In this document: piece by piece, positions 45,356 to 54,146 of the stretch | Numbering within the stretch: position 1 is the stretch's first letter | Layout of the letters: each line of letters starts with the position of its first letter | Source of the DNA: JAAYBF01 sp963716445 | GTDB lineage: Bacteria; Actinomycetota; Thermoleophilia; Solirubrobacterales; Thermoleophilaceae | Assembly (NCBI GenBank): GCA_963716445.1 | Contig: OY970313.1 | Span: 62,001-126,000, forward strand | Length of the DNA stretch: 64,000 bases | Direction: 5' to 3' | The notes under the pieces: generated by a model | What the model was told of the DNA's origin: nothing | What the model saw: only the letters and a program-made list of their open reading frames with translations | Database searches by the model: none | Made by a program: the position numbers and the translations under genes

Positions 45356-46743
45356 GAGCGCCGGGCGCGACGCTCGCGGTCGGCGCGGCGCGGCAGCTCG
45401 ACGACCCGCCCGCCCTCCGCGGCGTCGGACTCGGCGGACGGCGCCTCGGCGCGCGCGGGCTGCTCCGCCGCCTCGCCGGTCAGCGTGCCGTAGAGCGCCA
45501 CCTGCTCCTTGACCACTTCGCCGATGCGGCGGATGCCCTCGCGGATCTGCTCCTCGTTCGCCCCGGAGAAGTTCAGCCGCATCGAGCTGCGGCCGCGGCC
45601 GTCGAGGAACGCCCCCTCGCCGGGGACGAAGGCGACGTTGTCGCGCAGCGCGCGCGCCAGCAGGTCGGAGGTGTCGATGAACTCGGGCAGCGTCGCCCAG
45701 ATGAAGAGGCCGCCGCCGGGCCGCGTCCACTCGGCCTGAGCGGGGAAGTGCTCGGCGAGCGCGTCGAGCATCGTGTCGCGCCGTGCGCGGTAGAGCTCGG
45801 TCAGCGTGCCGATGTACTCGCGCCAGTCGTGGCGCTCGAAGTAGGCGTGCACGAGGATCTGCGAGAGCGTCGAGGTGCAGAGGTCGGCCTGCTGCTTGCC
45901 GAGGTTGATCCGCGCGAGCACGGGCGGTGGCGCGACGACCCAGCCGAGCCGCAGGCCGGGCGAGAAGATCTTCGAGAACGTGCCGAGGTACATCACGTAG
46001 ACCCCGCCGTCGAGCGAGTACAGCGTCGGGGCCGGATCGCCCTCGTAGCGCAGCAGGCCGTACGGGTTGTCCTCGAGGACGAGCAGCTCGCGCTCGCGGG
46101 CGACCTCGACCAGCCGCTTGCGCCGCGGCAGCGACAGCGTCACCCCGCCCGGGTTCTGGAAGCTCGGGACGGTATAGACGAACTTCGGCCGCCGGCCTTC
46201 GGATTCGAGCCGGTCGAGCGTCTCCTCGAGCAGGTCGATGCGCATCCCGTCGGAGTCCATGTCGACCTGGACGACGTTCGCCTGGTAGGCCTGGAAGGCG
46301 TTCAACGCGCCGGGGTAGGACGGGCCCTCGGCGACGATCGTGTCGCCGGGGTCGATCAGCGTCTTGGTGACGAGGTCGAGCACCTGCTGGCCGCCGGTCG
46401 TGACGAGCACGTCGTCGGTGTCGACGGTCATGTCCTCGGCGGCCATCACGTCGGCGATGCAGCGCTTGGTCTCCGGCAGGCCCTCGGTCGGGCCGTACTG
46501 GAGCGCGCGCGCACACGACTCGTCGGCGATCCGCGCGGTCATCGCGGCGAACGTCTCGCTCGGGAAGCTCGACGTGTCGGGCAGGCCGCCGGCGAACGAG
46601 ATCACCTCGGGGCGGCCGCTCATCGCCATCAGGTCGCGCGTGGCGGACGAACTCATGACGCGCGTGCGCGCGGAGAAGAGCCCGGCGTAGCGCGCGAGGT
46701 CGCGGCGGGTGGACCGCTCAGGCGGGTTTGGCGGTGGGCTCAT
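45352..46743 (-). CDS. PLP-dependent aminotransferase, class I/II (2-aminoadipate type)
   Basis: A 463-residue fold-type I aminotransferase close to LysN/ARO8-type 2-aminoadipate aminotransferases. It has EVISFAGGLPD, ALQYGPTEGLPE, VTTGGQQVLDL, FQNPGGVTL, the PLP lysine Lys258 in TFSKIFSPGLRLGW, and a late RLNFSG arginine that binds the substrate carboxylate. An extra 50-residue charged tail is present at the C-terminus. It lacks the GntR domain of MocR regulators. It could deaminate or make an amino acid used by the overlapping ddl; that link is inference. Confidence 0.88.
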   Translation of the reverse strand: MSPPPNPPERSTRRDLARYAGLFSARTRVMSSSATRDLMAMSGRPEVISFAGGLPDTSSFPSETFAAMTARIADESCARALQYGPTEGLPETKRCIADVMAAEDMTVDTDDVLVTTGGQQVLDLVTKTLIDPGDTIVAEGPSYPGALNAFQAYQANVVQVDMDSDGMRIDLLEETLDRLESEGRRPKFVYTVPSFQNPGGVTLSLPRRKRLVEVARERELLVLEDNPYGLLRYEGDPAPTLYSLDGGVYVMYLGTFSKIFSPGLRLGWVVAPPPVLARINLGKQQADLCTSTLSQILVHAYFERHDWREYIGTLTELYRARRDTMLDALAEHFPAQAEWTRPGGGLFIWATLPEFIDTSDLLARALRDNVAFVPGEGAFLDGRGRSSMRLNFSGANEEQIREGIRRIGEVVKEQVALYGTLTGEAAEQPARAEAPSAESDAAEGGRVVELPRRADRERRARRS

Positions 46744-46872
46744 GTCCGGTGGTTCGCCGCTGGCCGCGCGCGTCCTCGCGGCAGTCCCCCGGCCCCGCGC
46801 AGCGGTCGTCTATCGTCACGACGTCCCAGCGTACCGACCGCCCGACTCGACCCACAAGCCATCAGCCTCGTA

Positions 46873-47439
46873 ATGGACATCGGCCAGGGCGCCGGCCTCT
46901 CCGGCGCCACCGGCGTGCGGCCGTTCCTGCCGCCGCTGCTCGCGGGCGGCCTGGCGCGCGGCGACATCGCGATCGACTTCGACGACTCGGGCTGGCGCTT
47001 CCTCGAGAGCCCGGGCTTCCTGCTCGCGATCCTGGCGCTCGCCGTGGTTTGGTACGTGGCCGAACGTTCGGGGGCGAACCGACGCGTGCTCGGCGTCGGG
47101 GGCCTGGTCCTGGGCGTGGTGCTGGGCGCGCTGCTGTTCGGCGGCTCGCTGGCGCAGAGCGACGATCCCGCCCTGGTCGGCGTGGTCGCCGGCGCGGCCT
47201 GCGCCGCGCTCGCGTTCTTCGCGGTCGGCGGGCTGCTCGCACGCGCGGCCCGGCGCCTCGACGACGACGCCGTCGGCTTCCTCCAGCTCTACGCCGACGC
47301 CGGCGCGCTGGTCCTCGCCGCGGTAGCCGTCTTCCTGCCACCCGTGTCCTTCCTGGCGCTCGCCGCCTTCGTGCTGGTGCTGCTCAAGGGCCGCGCTGCC
47401 GCCGACCGCAAGTACGCCGGTCTGCGGATCCTGCGGTGA
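46873..47439 (+). CDS. DUF4126 family membrane protein
   Basis: A 188-residue membrane protein with four to five hydrophobic segments. The start (GAGLSGATGVRPFLPPLLAG) is typical of DUF4126. The function of the family is unknown. The ATG was chosen over longer frames that run into the divergent aminotransferase promoter. The stop overlaps the phosphodiesterase start as GTGA. Confidence 0.8.
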   Translation: MDIGQGAGLSGATGVRPFLPPLLAGGLARGDIAIDFDDSGWRFLESPGFLLAILALAVVWYVAERSGANRRVLGVGGLVLGVVLGALLFGGSLAQSDDPALVGVVAGAACAALAFFAVGGLLARAARRLDDDAVGFLQLYADAGALVLAAVAVFLPPVSFLALAAFVLVLLKGRAAADRKYAGLRILR

Positions 47440-48908
47440 GCGGGCGATCCGGCGCCAAGAAGCTCGTCCTGGCCGTCATCGACGCGCTGAGCCCCGACGC
47501 GCTCGAGCGGGCGGTGGGCGACGGCCGCGCTCCGATCCTCGCCGAGCTGATGCGCCGCGGCGACTACGTCCGCGACTGCGTCTCGACGTTCCCGTCGCTG
47601 ACGCCGGTCGCGGCCTCGGCGATCACGACCGGCCTCGGCCCCGACGAGCACCTGATCCCGTCGATGAACTGGTACCACCGCGGCGAGGAGCGCTACGTCG
47701 AGTACGGCTCGTCGTTCCCGGCGACGCGCGCCTTCGGAGTCTTTCGCTCGCTGCAGGACACCGTCTACAACATGAACCTCGCCCACCTGGCGCAGGATCG
47801 CCGGACCGTCTTCGAGCAGCTCGACGACGCCGGCGTGCGCACCGCCTGCACGACCTACCTGATCTACCGCGGCCGGCACCGCCACGGTCCCGCCGGCGAC
47901 TCGCGCTACCGGAGGCTCGCCGAGGCGGCCCAGTTCAGGCACGCCGTCTGGGGCCCGCGCGAGCTGTTCTACGCCGACCTGTTCGACTCGCGCGGCACGG
48001 GCTGCTCCTCGACGCTCGGCATGCCCGGCCAGCGCGACCGCCACGCCGGCTGCGTCGGGTCGTACCTCGTCGAGCAGGACCTCTTCGACTTCCTGCTGCT
48101 GTCGCTGCCCGACAACGACACCTTCTCGCACCGCGAGGGACCGGACGCCCAGCCGACCTCGATAGCCGAGGCCGACCGCGCGCTCGAGCGCGTCGTCCAC
48201 ACCGGCGGCGGGATCGACGTCTTCCTCAGGGATCACGCGATGATCGTCATCTCCGACCACTCCCAGAGCAAGATCGAGCAGTCGATCAACCTTGCGGCGC
48301 ACCTCGCCGACTGGCGCGTGCTGAGCCCGGCCGACGTCGCTCCGGAGGAGGCCGAGCTGGCGGTCTGCCCGGGCGCCCGCTCGGCGATGGTCTACGTGCT
48401 GGACGCCGACCGCCGCACCCGCATGCTGCCCAAGCTGGCGCGCCGGCTGCGGTCGATCGACGGGGTCGACCTCGTGGCGTGGCGCGACGGCGAGACCGGC
48501 GTCGTGTCGGGCCCCGCCGGCGAGTTGAGCTTCGCCCCCGGCGGCGGCGGAACCGACGAGCGCGGCGAGCGCTGGACGCTCGACGGGGACCCGGCGGTGC
48601 TCGACCTGACCGAGACGGGCGGACGGCTGACGGCCGGGGACTACCCCGACGCGCTCGGCCGGCTGTGGTCGGCGCTCGCCTGCCGCCGCGCCGGAGATCT
48701 GCTGCTCTCGGCGGCGCCCGGCTACGAGTTCGTCGACTGGGGCGGCTCGCACCACGTCGGCGGGGGCAGCCACGGGTCGCTGCACCGCTGCGACTCGCAC
48801 GGGGTCCTGCTGACCTGTGGCGTCGAGCCCGGCGCCGCGGAGCGCCGCCCCTGGCACCTGCGCGACGTGACCCCGATGATCGCCGGCCACTTCGGGATAA
48901 CCTCGTAG
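47436..48908 (+). CDS. Type I phosphodiesterase / nucleotide pyrophosphatase-like protein
   Basis: A 490-residue alkaline-phosphatase superfamily enzyme. Metal and nucleophile motifs are VLAVIDALSPDALE, STFPSLTPVAASAITTG (with the Thr nucleophile), SLPDNDTFSHREG, VISDHSQSKIE, and a late GSHHVGGGSHGSL. Members hydrolyse phosphodiester or pyrophosphate bonds; the substrate here is unknown. No signal peptide is obvious, which is unusual for this group. It sits in a membrane/glycan unit with DUF4126, GtrA and a GT-C-like protein. Confidence 0.82.
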   Translation: MSGRSGAKKLVLAVIDALSPDALERAVGDGRAPILAELMRRGDYVRDCVSTFPSLTPVAASAITTGLGPDEHLIPSMNWYHRGEERYVEYGSSFPATRAFGVFRSLQDTVYNMNLAHLAQDRRTVFEQLDDAGVRTACTTYLIYRGRHRHGPAGDSRYRRLAEAAQFRHAVWGPRELFYADLFDSRGTGCSSTLGMPGQRDRHAGCVGSYLVEQDLFDFLLLSLPDNDTFSHREGPDAQPTSIAEADRALERVVHTGGGIDVFLRDHAMIVISDHSQSKIEQSINLAAHLADWRVLSPADVAPEEAELAVCPGARSAMVYVLDADRRTRMLPKLARRLRSIDGVDLVAWRDGETGVVSGPAGELSFAPGGGGTDERGERWTLDGDPAVLDLTETGGRLTAGDYPDALGRLWSALACRRAGDLLLSAAPGYEFVDWGGSHHVGGGSHGSLHRCDSHGVLLTCGVEPGAAERRPWHLRDVTPMIAGHFGITS

Positions 48909-48910
48909 CC

Positions 48911-49420
48911 GTGCCGGACGAGTCAGACGCCCGCGCCGCCGGTGGGCTGGAGCCGCCCAGCGCGGCCGCCGCGCCGGCGCCGCCGCTGCCCACCGCCAGG
49001 CGTGTCCGCGCCGGCATGCGCAAGGCGCAGAACTGGGTGCAGCTCGCGAAGTTCTGCGCGGTCGGGGGCTCTGGCTACGTCGTCAACCTCGCCGTCTTCT
49101 CGCTTGCCGTCGAGGTCGGGGACCTGCACCATCTGACGGCCGCTACGCTCGCCTTCCTGGTCGCCGTGACCAACAACTTCTGGTGGAACCGCCACTGGAC
49201 ATTCAGCGCCCGCGAGGGCCACGCGGGCTTTCAGGCGGCCCGCTTCCTGACGATCAGCGTCGGGGCGTTCCTGCTCGCCGCCGCTCTGCTCGAGGCGCTC
49301 GTCAGCGGCGCCGGGATGGCCGAGATACCGGCCCAGGCGATATCGATCGTCGCCGCCACGCCGTTCAGCTTCGTGGGGAACAAGATCTGGAGCTTCGGCC
49401 CCGGCGGCCAGCGCGGCTGA
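48911..49420 (+). CDS. GtrA family membrane protein
   Basis: A 169-residue protein with a Pro/Ala-rich N-terminus of about 35 residues followed by four hydrophobic helices. Typical features are KFCAVGGSGYVVNLAVFSLA, AVTNNFWWNRHWTF and the end FSFVGNKIWSF. GtrA proteins are thought to flip or present lipid-linked sugars across the membrane. It follows the phosphodiesterase by two bases (GTG start) and overlaps the next gene as CTGA. Confidence 0.9.
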   Translation: MPDESDARAAGGLEPPSAAAAPAPPLPTARRVRAGMRKAQNWVQLAKFCAVGGSGYVVNLAVFSLAVEVGDLHHLTAATLAFLVAVTNNFWWNRHWTFSAREGHAGFQAARFLTISVGAFLLAAALLEALVSGAGMAEIPAQAISIVAATPFSFVGNKIWSFGPGGQRG

Positions 49421-51144
49421 TCGGGCCGCTCGCGGCGCTGGCGGCGACTGCCTCGCTCCTCGCGCTCGCGCCGTCCGCCCAGGCGGCGCCCGAGCTGCGC
49501 AGGCCGTCGTCGCAGACGGTCGCGCCGGCCGGCTACGAGCTGACCGCCAGGCAGGCGATCCGCATCGCATCGCGCTCGCCGGCGATCCGAGCCGAGCGCC
49601 GGCGGCACGACGGCTTCCGCCCGGCCGCCTACACGCGCGGCGCCGGCCGCTGGCAGGTGAGCTGGTTCGAAGGCGGCGACGAGGTCGCCCAGGCACGCGT
49701 CGACGACTCGTTCGGGGTCGTCCTCGAGGCCTGGACCGGCCACCAGGTCGCCTGGTCGATGGCGCGCGGGTACGAGGGCGCGTTCGGACGCAAGCTGAAC
49801 GCGCCATGGGTCTGGATCCCGCTCTGCGTGCTCTTCCTGCTGCCGTTCGTCGACCCGCGCCGTCCGTTTCGGCTGCTCCATCTCGACCTCGCCGTGCTGC
49901 TCGCCTTCGGCGTGTCGCACGTCTTCTTCAACCGCGGCGAGATCGGCGTCTCGGTCCCGCTCGTGTACCCCGTGCTGCTCTACCTGCTCGCGCGCTTGCT
50001 CTGGACCGGGCTCCGTCCCCGCGAGCGGGACCAGCGGCTGATCCCGCTGATCCCGATCTCCTGGCTGGCGCTGGCGATCGTCTTCCTGCTCGCCTTTCGC
50101 GTCGGTCTCAACGTCGTCGACTCGAACGTGATCGACGTCGGCTACGCGGGCGTGATCGGCGGCGACCGGATCGCCGACGGCGACGGCCTCTACGGCCCGG
50201 GCTTCGCAGCCGACGTCGAGCACGGCGACACCTACGGTCCGCTCACCTATCTCTCATACGTCCCGTTCGAGCAGGCGCTGCCCTGGAGCGGGACGTGGGA
50301 CGACCTGCCCGCCGCGCACGGCGCGTCGATCGCCTTCGACGTGCTCACGCTGCTCGGGCTGCTGCTGCTCGGCCGGCGGTTGCGCCCGGGACGCGAGGGC
50401 GGCGACCTCGGCGTCGTGCTCGGCTACGCCTGGGTGACGTATCCGTACGCGATCTTCGCCCTGCAGACGAACTCCAACGACACCCTCGTCGGCCTGCTGA
50501 CCGTCGCGGCGATGCTGGGGCTGACGCTCGCCCCGGCCCGCCGCGGCCTGTCGGCGGCAAGCCGCGGTGTCGCGGTCGCGCTCGCCGGCGCCGCGAAGAT
50601 GGCGCCGCTCGCGCTGGCGCCGCTGTTCGCGACGGCGGGCGCGGATGCCGGCAGGCGCGGCGTGCTGCGCTCGGTCGCGATCTTCTCCATCGCCCTCGCG
50701 GCGGTGCTCGCCGCCAGCTTCCTGCCGTTCGTGCCCGACGGCGGCCCGCGCGAGATCTACGACCGCACGCTCGGATACCAGGCCTCGCGCGGCTCGCCCT
50801 TCAGCGTCTGGGGCCAGCTCGACTCCGGTGAGACGTTCCGGTCGGCGATGGCCGTCCTCGCCGTGCTGCTCGCCTTGGCCGTCGCCTTCGTCCCCCGCCG
50901 CAAGACGCCGCTCCAGGTCGCCGCGCTCGGCGCGGCGGTCCTGATCGCGGTCCAGCTCGCCGCCTCGCACTGGTTCTACCTCTACGTCGTGTGGTTCTTC
51001 CCGCTCGCGCTGGTGGCCCTGCTCGGCTCGTACCGGGGAGCCATGGTCAGCGTCGAGTCCGAGAGGAGGCCGGCCACGACGGCGTTGGACGAGGCTCGGT
51101 TGGCTGGCGTCCCCTCGGGTCCCGCCGCCGGCGCCGCGGGCTAG
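49417..51144 (+). CDS. GT-C-like (DUF2029) mannosyltransferase-type membrane protein, apparent CTG start
   Basis: A 575-residue polytopic protein. From the CTG, a signal-peptide-like segment (LAALAATASLLALAPSAQA) leads to a wall-side domain of about 100 residues, then nine or ten membrane helices. The NVIDVGYAGVIGGDRIADGD loop and a later AKMAPLAL helix resemble polyprenyl-phosphate-mannose-dependent transferases (GT87). No ATG, GTG or TTG in frame precedes the signal segment within reach; the first later start would lose it. The CTG overlaps the gtrA stop as CTGA. The pairing with GtrA suggests transfer of a lipid-linked sugar. The stop codon shares CTAG with the convergent gene. Confidence 0.78.
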   Translation: MIGPLAALAATASLLALAPSAQAAPELRRPSSQTVAPAGYELTARQAIRIASRSPAIRAERRRHDGFRPAAYTRGAGRWQVSWFEGGDEVAQARVDDSFGVVLEAWTGHQVAWSMARGYEGAFGRKLNAPWVWIPLCVLFLLPFVDPRRPFRLLHLDLAVLLAFGVSHVFFNRGEIGVSVPLVYPVLLYLLARLLWTGLRPRERDQRLIPLIPISWLALAIVFLLAFRVGLNVVDSNVIDVGYAGVIGGDRIADGDGLYGPGFAADVEHGDTYGPLTYLSYVPFEQALPWSGTWDDLPAAHGASIAFDVLTLLGLLLLGRRLRPGREGGDLGVVLGYAWVTYPYAIFALQTNSNDTLVGLLTVAAMLGLTLAPARRGLSAASRGVAVALAGAAKMAPLALAPLFATAGADAGRRGVLRSVAIFSIALAAVLAASFLPFVPDGGPREIYDRTLGYQASRGSPFSVWGQLDSGETFRSAMAVLAVLLALAVAFVPRRKTPLQVAALGAAVLIAVQLAASHWFYLYVVWFFPLALVALLGSYRGAMVSVESERRPATTALDEARLAGVPSGPAAGAAG

Positions 51145-51920
51145 ATCTCGGCCGGCTCGAGGATCTGCCGGATCGCCGTCGCGCGACCGTTCCCGTCTGC
51201 CTCGACGAGCACGCCGTTCAGCCACGGGTCCTCCTCCGAGGTCTCGAAGCGCACCTGCGTCATCGTCAGGAACCGCTTCAGCGCCAGCTCGCGCTTTACC
51301 CCGATCACGCCGCCGCGCGGGCCGGTCATGCCGACGTCGGTGCAGTACGCCGTCCCGCCGGGCAGCACGCGCGCGTCCGACGTCGGGACGTGGGTGTGGG
51401 TCCCGAGGCAGGCGGTCACGCGGCCGTCGAGGTGCCAGCCCATCGCCACCTTCTCGCTGGTCGCCTCGGCGTGCAGGTCGACGAGCACGTGGTCGGCGCG
51501 GCCGCGCAGCTCGCCGAGCGCCACGTCCGCCTCCGGGAACGCCGACCGCGCCGCCTCGACGAAGAGGCTGCCGGACAGGTTCACGACGCCGAGCCGCATC
51601 CCGTCGCGCTCGACGACCGTGACGCCGCGCCCCGGACTGCCCTTCGGGTAGTTGGCCGGCCGCACGATCCGCTGCTCGCGGTCGAGGAAGTCGTAGACCT
51701 CGGCGTGGCGGTAGGCGTGGTTGCCGAGTGTGATCGCGTCGGCGCCCAGCTCGAGCAGCTCGCGCGCCGTGCGCTCGGTGATGCCGACGCCGCCGGCGGC
51801 GTTCTCGCCGTTCACGACGACGAAGTCGGGCTGGTGCCGATCGCGCAGGCCCGGCAGCAGCGCGGCGAGCGTCTGCCTCCCCAGCCTGCCGACGACGTCT
51901 CCCACGAAGAGCAGCTTCAC
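51141..51920 (-). CDS. YmdB-type metallophosphoesterase (TIGR00282)
   Basis: A 259-residue metal-dependent phosphoesterase. It has FVGDVVGRLGRQTL, VVNGENAAGG, ITLGNHAYRH, LVDLHAEATSEKVAM and GTHTHVPTSD, which supply the two-metal site. Bacillus YmdB hydrolyses 2',3'-cyclic nucleotides and affects biofilm and sporulation; the substrate here is not known. The GTG start and the full length are normal. The frame is convergent with the GT-C-like gene, and both stop codons share CTAG. Confidence 0.9.
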   Translation of the reverse strand: MKLLFVGDVVGRLGRQTLAALLPGLRDRHQPDFVVVNGENAAGGVGITERTARELLELGADAITLGNHAYRHAEVYDFLDREQRIVRPANYPKGSPGRGVTVVERDGMRLGVVNLSGSLFVEAARSAFPEADVALGELRGRADHVLVDLHAEATSEKVAMGWHLDGRVTACLGTHTHVPTSDARVLPGGTAYCTDVGMTGPRGGVIGVKRELALKRFLTMTQVRFETSEEDPWLNGVLVEADGNGRATAIRQILEPAEI

Positions 51921-51965
51921 CCGGCGCAGTCTGCCACCACCCCGCGACCGCTACCGTCCGCGCCG

Positions 51966-52712
51966 ATGGCCGAGGGATCGACGACGGCGGCGCCGAGCGG
52001 CGCGGCGCGGGCGCTGACCGCCGAGGGGATCGTCAAGCGCTTCGGCGATCGCGAGGCGCTCAAGGGCGTGTCGCTGAGCGCCGGACGCGGCGAGCTGGTG
52101 GCGATCATCGGACCGAACGGCGCCGGCAAGACCACGCTGCTCTCGATCCTCGCCGGGATCCTGGCGCCGGACGCGGGCAGCGTCAGCCGTCCGCCGCGCG
52201 AGGTCGGCTGGGTGCCCCAGCAGGCGGCGCTCTACGGCAAGCTCACGGTGGCCGAGAACCTGCGCCTGTTCGCGCGGCTCGAGCGGCTTGCGGATCCCGA
52301 GGCGGCGCTCGACGAGATGCTCGAGCTGACCGGTCTGCGCGAGCGCGCCGACGACCCGGCGTCCGAGCTGTCGGGCGGCAACCGCCAGCGCGTGAACATC
52401 GCGATCGGCCTGCTCGGGCGCCAGGACGTGCTGCTGCTCGACGAGCCGAGCGCCGCGCTCGACCCGCGCCAGCGCGAGCGGGTCTGGGAGTTCGTGCTCG
52501 GCCTCGCCGAGCGCGGAACGACGGTCGTCTACTCGACCCACGACCTCCAGGAGGCGGCGCGTCACGCCGAGCGCGTCGTGGTGCTCGCCGACGGCGAGGC
52601 GCTGTTCGAGGGCACGCCGGCCGCGCTCGGCGAGACGGTCGAGCGCGAGGGCTCCGACCACGGCGACTTCGAGGAGGCGTTCGTCGCCTTCCTTCGCCAT
52701 CGGGGCCACTAG
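51966..52712 (+). CDS. ABC transporter ATP-binding protein
   Basis: A 248-residue ABC ATPase. Walker A is IGPNGAGKTTLLSIL, the Q-loop region is GWVPQQAALYG, the signature reads ELSGGNRQRVNIAIG, Walker B is VLLLDEPSAALDP, and the switch His is in STHDLQEA. It works with the permease two bases downstream as an exporter. TACCGT lies eight bases before the ATG, so the message may be leaderless. Confidence 0.93.
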   Translation: MAEGSTTAAPSGAARALTAEGIVKRFGDREALKGVSLSAGRGELVAIIGPNGAGKTTLLSILAGILAPDAGSVSRPPREVGWVPQQAALYGKLTVAENLRLFARLERLADPEAALDEMLELTGLRERADDPASELSGGNRQRVNIAIGLLGRQDVLLLDEPSAALDPRQRERVWEFVLGLAERGTTVVYSTHDLQEAARHAERVVVLADGEALFEGTPAALGETVEREGSDHGDFEEAFVAFLRHRGH

Positions 52713-52714
52713 GC

Positions 52715-54088
52715 GTGCGCTGGCTCCTGCTCAAGGACCTGCGCGTCCTGCGCCGCTCGCCGGGCCTGGTGGCGCTGCTGGTCCTCTACCCGATCGTGCT
52801 GTCGGTGCTGATCGGCTTCGCGCTCTCGGCCGGCCCCGATAAGCCGAAGGTCGCTTTCGTCAGCCTCGTCCCGCCGGAGCGCGGCGAGCTCGAGCTCGGC
52901 GACCGGCGGCTCGACCTGTCGCGCTACGAGGGGCGGCTGTTCGACGCCATCGACCCGGTGTCGGTCGACTGCGAGGGCAAGTCGCCCGAGCAGTGCAAGC
53001 AGGCGGCGATCGACAAGGTCGAGTCGGGCGAGGCGATCGCCGCGCTGGTGATCCCCGCGGACCTGACCGATCGGCTGAGCGGCCTCCAGACGCTCGCGCT
53101 AAGCGGTCCGCCGACGATCGAGGTCTTCTACAACGCCGACGATCCGGTCAAGGCGGCCTACGTCGAGGACACGATCAAGGCCGAGCTGCGCGACGCGAAC
53201 CTCGCGCTGACGACGCAGTTCACCGAGATCGGCCTGTCCTACCTCGACCTGATCGTCTCCGGCGGCAGCGTCGACGTGCCGGTCCTCGAGGACGTCGAGC
53301 TGCTCGGCCTCGAGCGCGCGGAGCGGATCGTGCGGCGCGCCCGCACGGACGTCGGCGCGGTCGAGCGCGCCGAGCTCGACAAGGTGATCCGCTTCTCCCA
53401 GCTCGCGCGCGAGAACCTCGACCTGTCCGGTCCGCTGCTGCGCTCGGTGCGCGAGCCGATCCGCGTGAAGCAGGTCGCCCTCGACGGCGGCAGCACCTCG
53501 CTCAGCTCGTTCGCCGTCGCGCTCGCGGTGGCGGTCTCGCTGATGTTCGTCACGCTGCTGCTCGCGGCTGGCGCGCTGGCGCTCGAGCGCGAGGAGAACG
53601 CCTTCTCGAGGCTCGTTCGCGGACTCCTCTCACGCACCGAGCTGATGCTCGAGAAGGCCGCCCTCGCCGCCGCCTGCGCGCTCGCGATCTGCCTGCTGAT
53701 GCTCGCCGGCCTCGGCCTGTTCGTCGACCTCGACTGGTCCCGGCTGCATCTCTCGCTGGTCGCCCTCGCGGCGGGCGCGCTCGCCTTCGGCGCGATGGGC
53801 GTCTTCGTCGGCGCGCTGACGAGAGAGGTCCGCGCCGCCTCGCTGCTCTGCGTGATGCTCTCCCTCCCGCTGACCTTCCTCGCGCTCGTGCCCTCCGGCT
53901 CGGTGTCGCCCGCGCTCTACGACGCCACCCGTGTCATCTCCGCCGCCTTCCCCTTCAAACCGACCCTCGACGCCCTCGACGCCGCCCTCAACGACTCCGG
54001 CGGCCTCGGCGTCGCCCTCCTCCACCTCACCGCCCTCTTCGCCGCCTTCGCAGCGCTCGCCCGCCTAGCCCTACGCCGCTTCGCGTAG
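52715..54088 (+). CDS. ABC-2 type permease
   Basis: A 457-residue ABC-2 permease. One N-terminal helix (about 18-36) is followed by a large outer region (about 40-265) and then five or so helices to the C-terminus. The outer part includes a segment (AAIDKVESGEAIAALVIPAD) typical of YhgE/Pip-like or ABC2_membrane_3 exporters. With the ATPase it probably exports a lipid, drug or polymer; the cargo is unknown. The GTG start is close to the ATPase stop. Confidence 0.88.
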   Translation: MRWLLLKDLRVLRRSPGLVALLVLYPIVLSVLIGFALSAGPDKPKVAFVSLVPPERGELELGDRRLDLSRYEGRLFDAIDPVSVDCEGKSPEQCKQAAIDKVESGEAIAALVIPADLTDRLSGLQTLALSGPPTIEVFYNADDPVKAAYVEDTIKAELRDANLALTTQFTEIGLSYLDLIVSGGSVDVPVLEDVELLGLERAERIVRRARTDVGAVERAELDKVIRFSQLARENLDLSGPLLRSVREPIRVKQVALDGGSTSLSSFAVALAVAVSLMFVTLLLAAGALALEREENAFSRLVRGLLSRTELMLEKAALAAACALAICLLMLAGLGLFVDLDWSRLHLSLVALAAGALAFGAMGVFVGALTREVRAASLLCVMLSLPLTFLALVPSGSVSPALYDATRVISAAFPFKPTLDALDAALNDSGGLGVALLHLTALFAAFAALARLALRRFA

Positions 54089-54146
54089 CCGGCGCCACTC
54101 GAAGCGAAGTCTTGGTTGCCCTGACTTCACACCTACGGCTGTCCCC

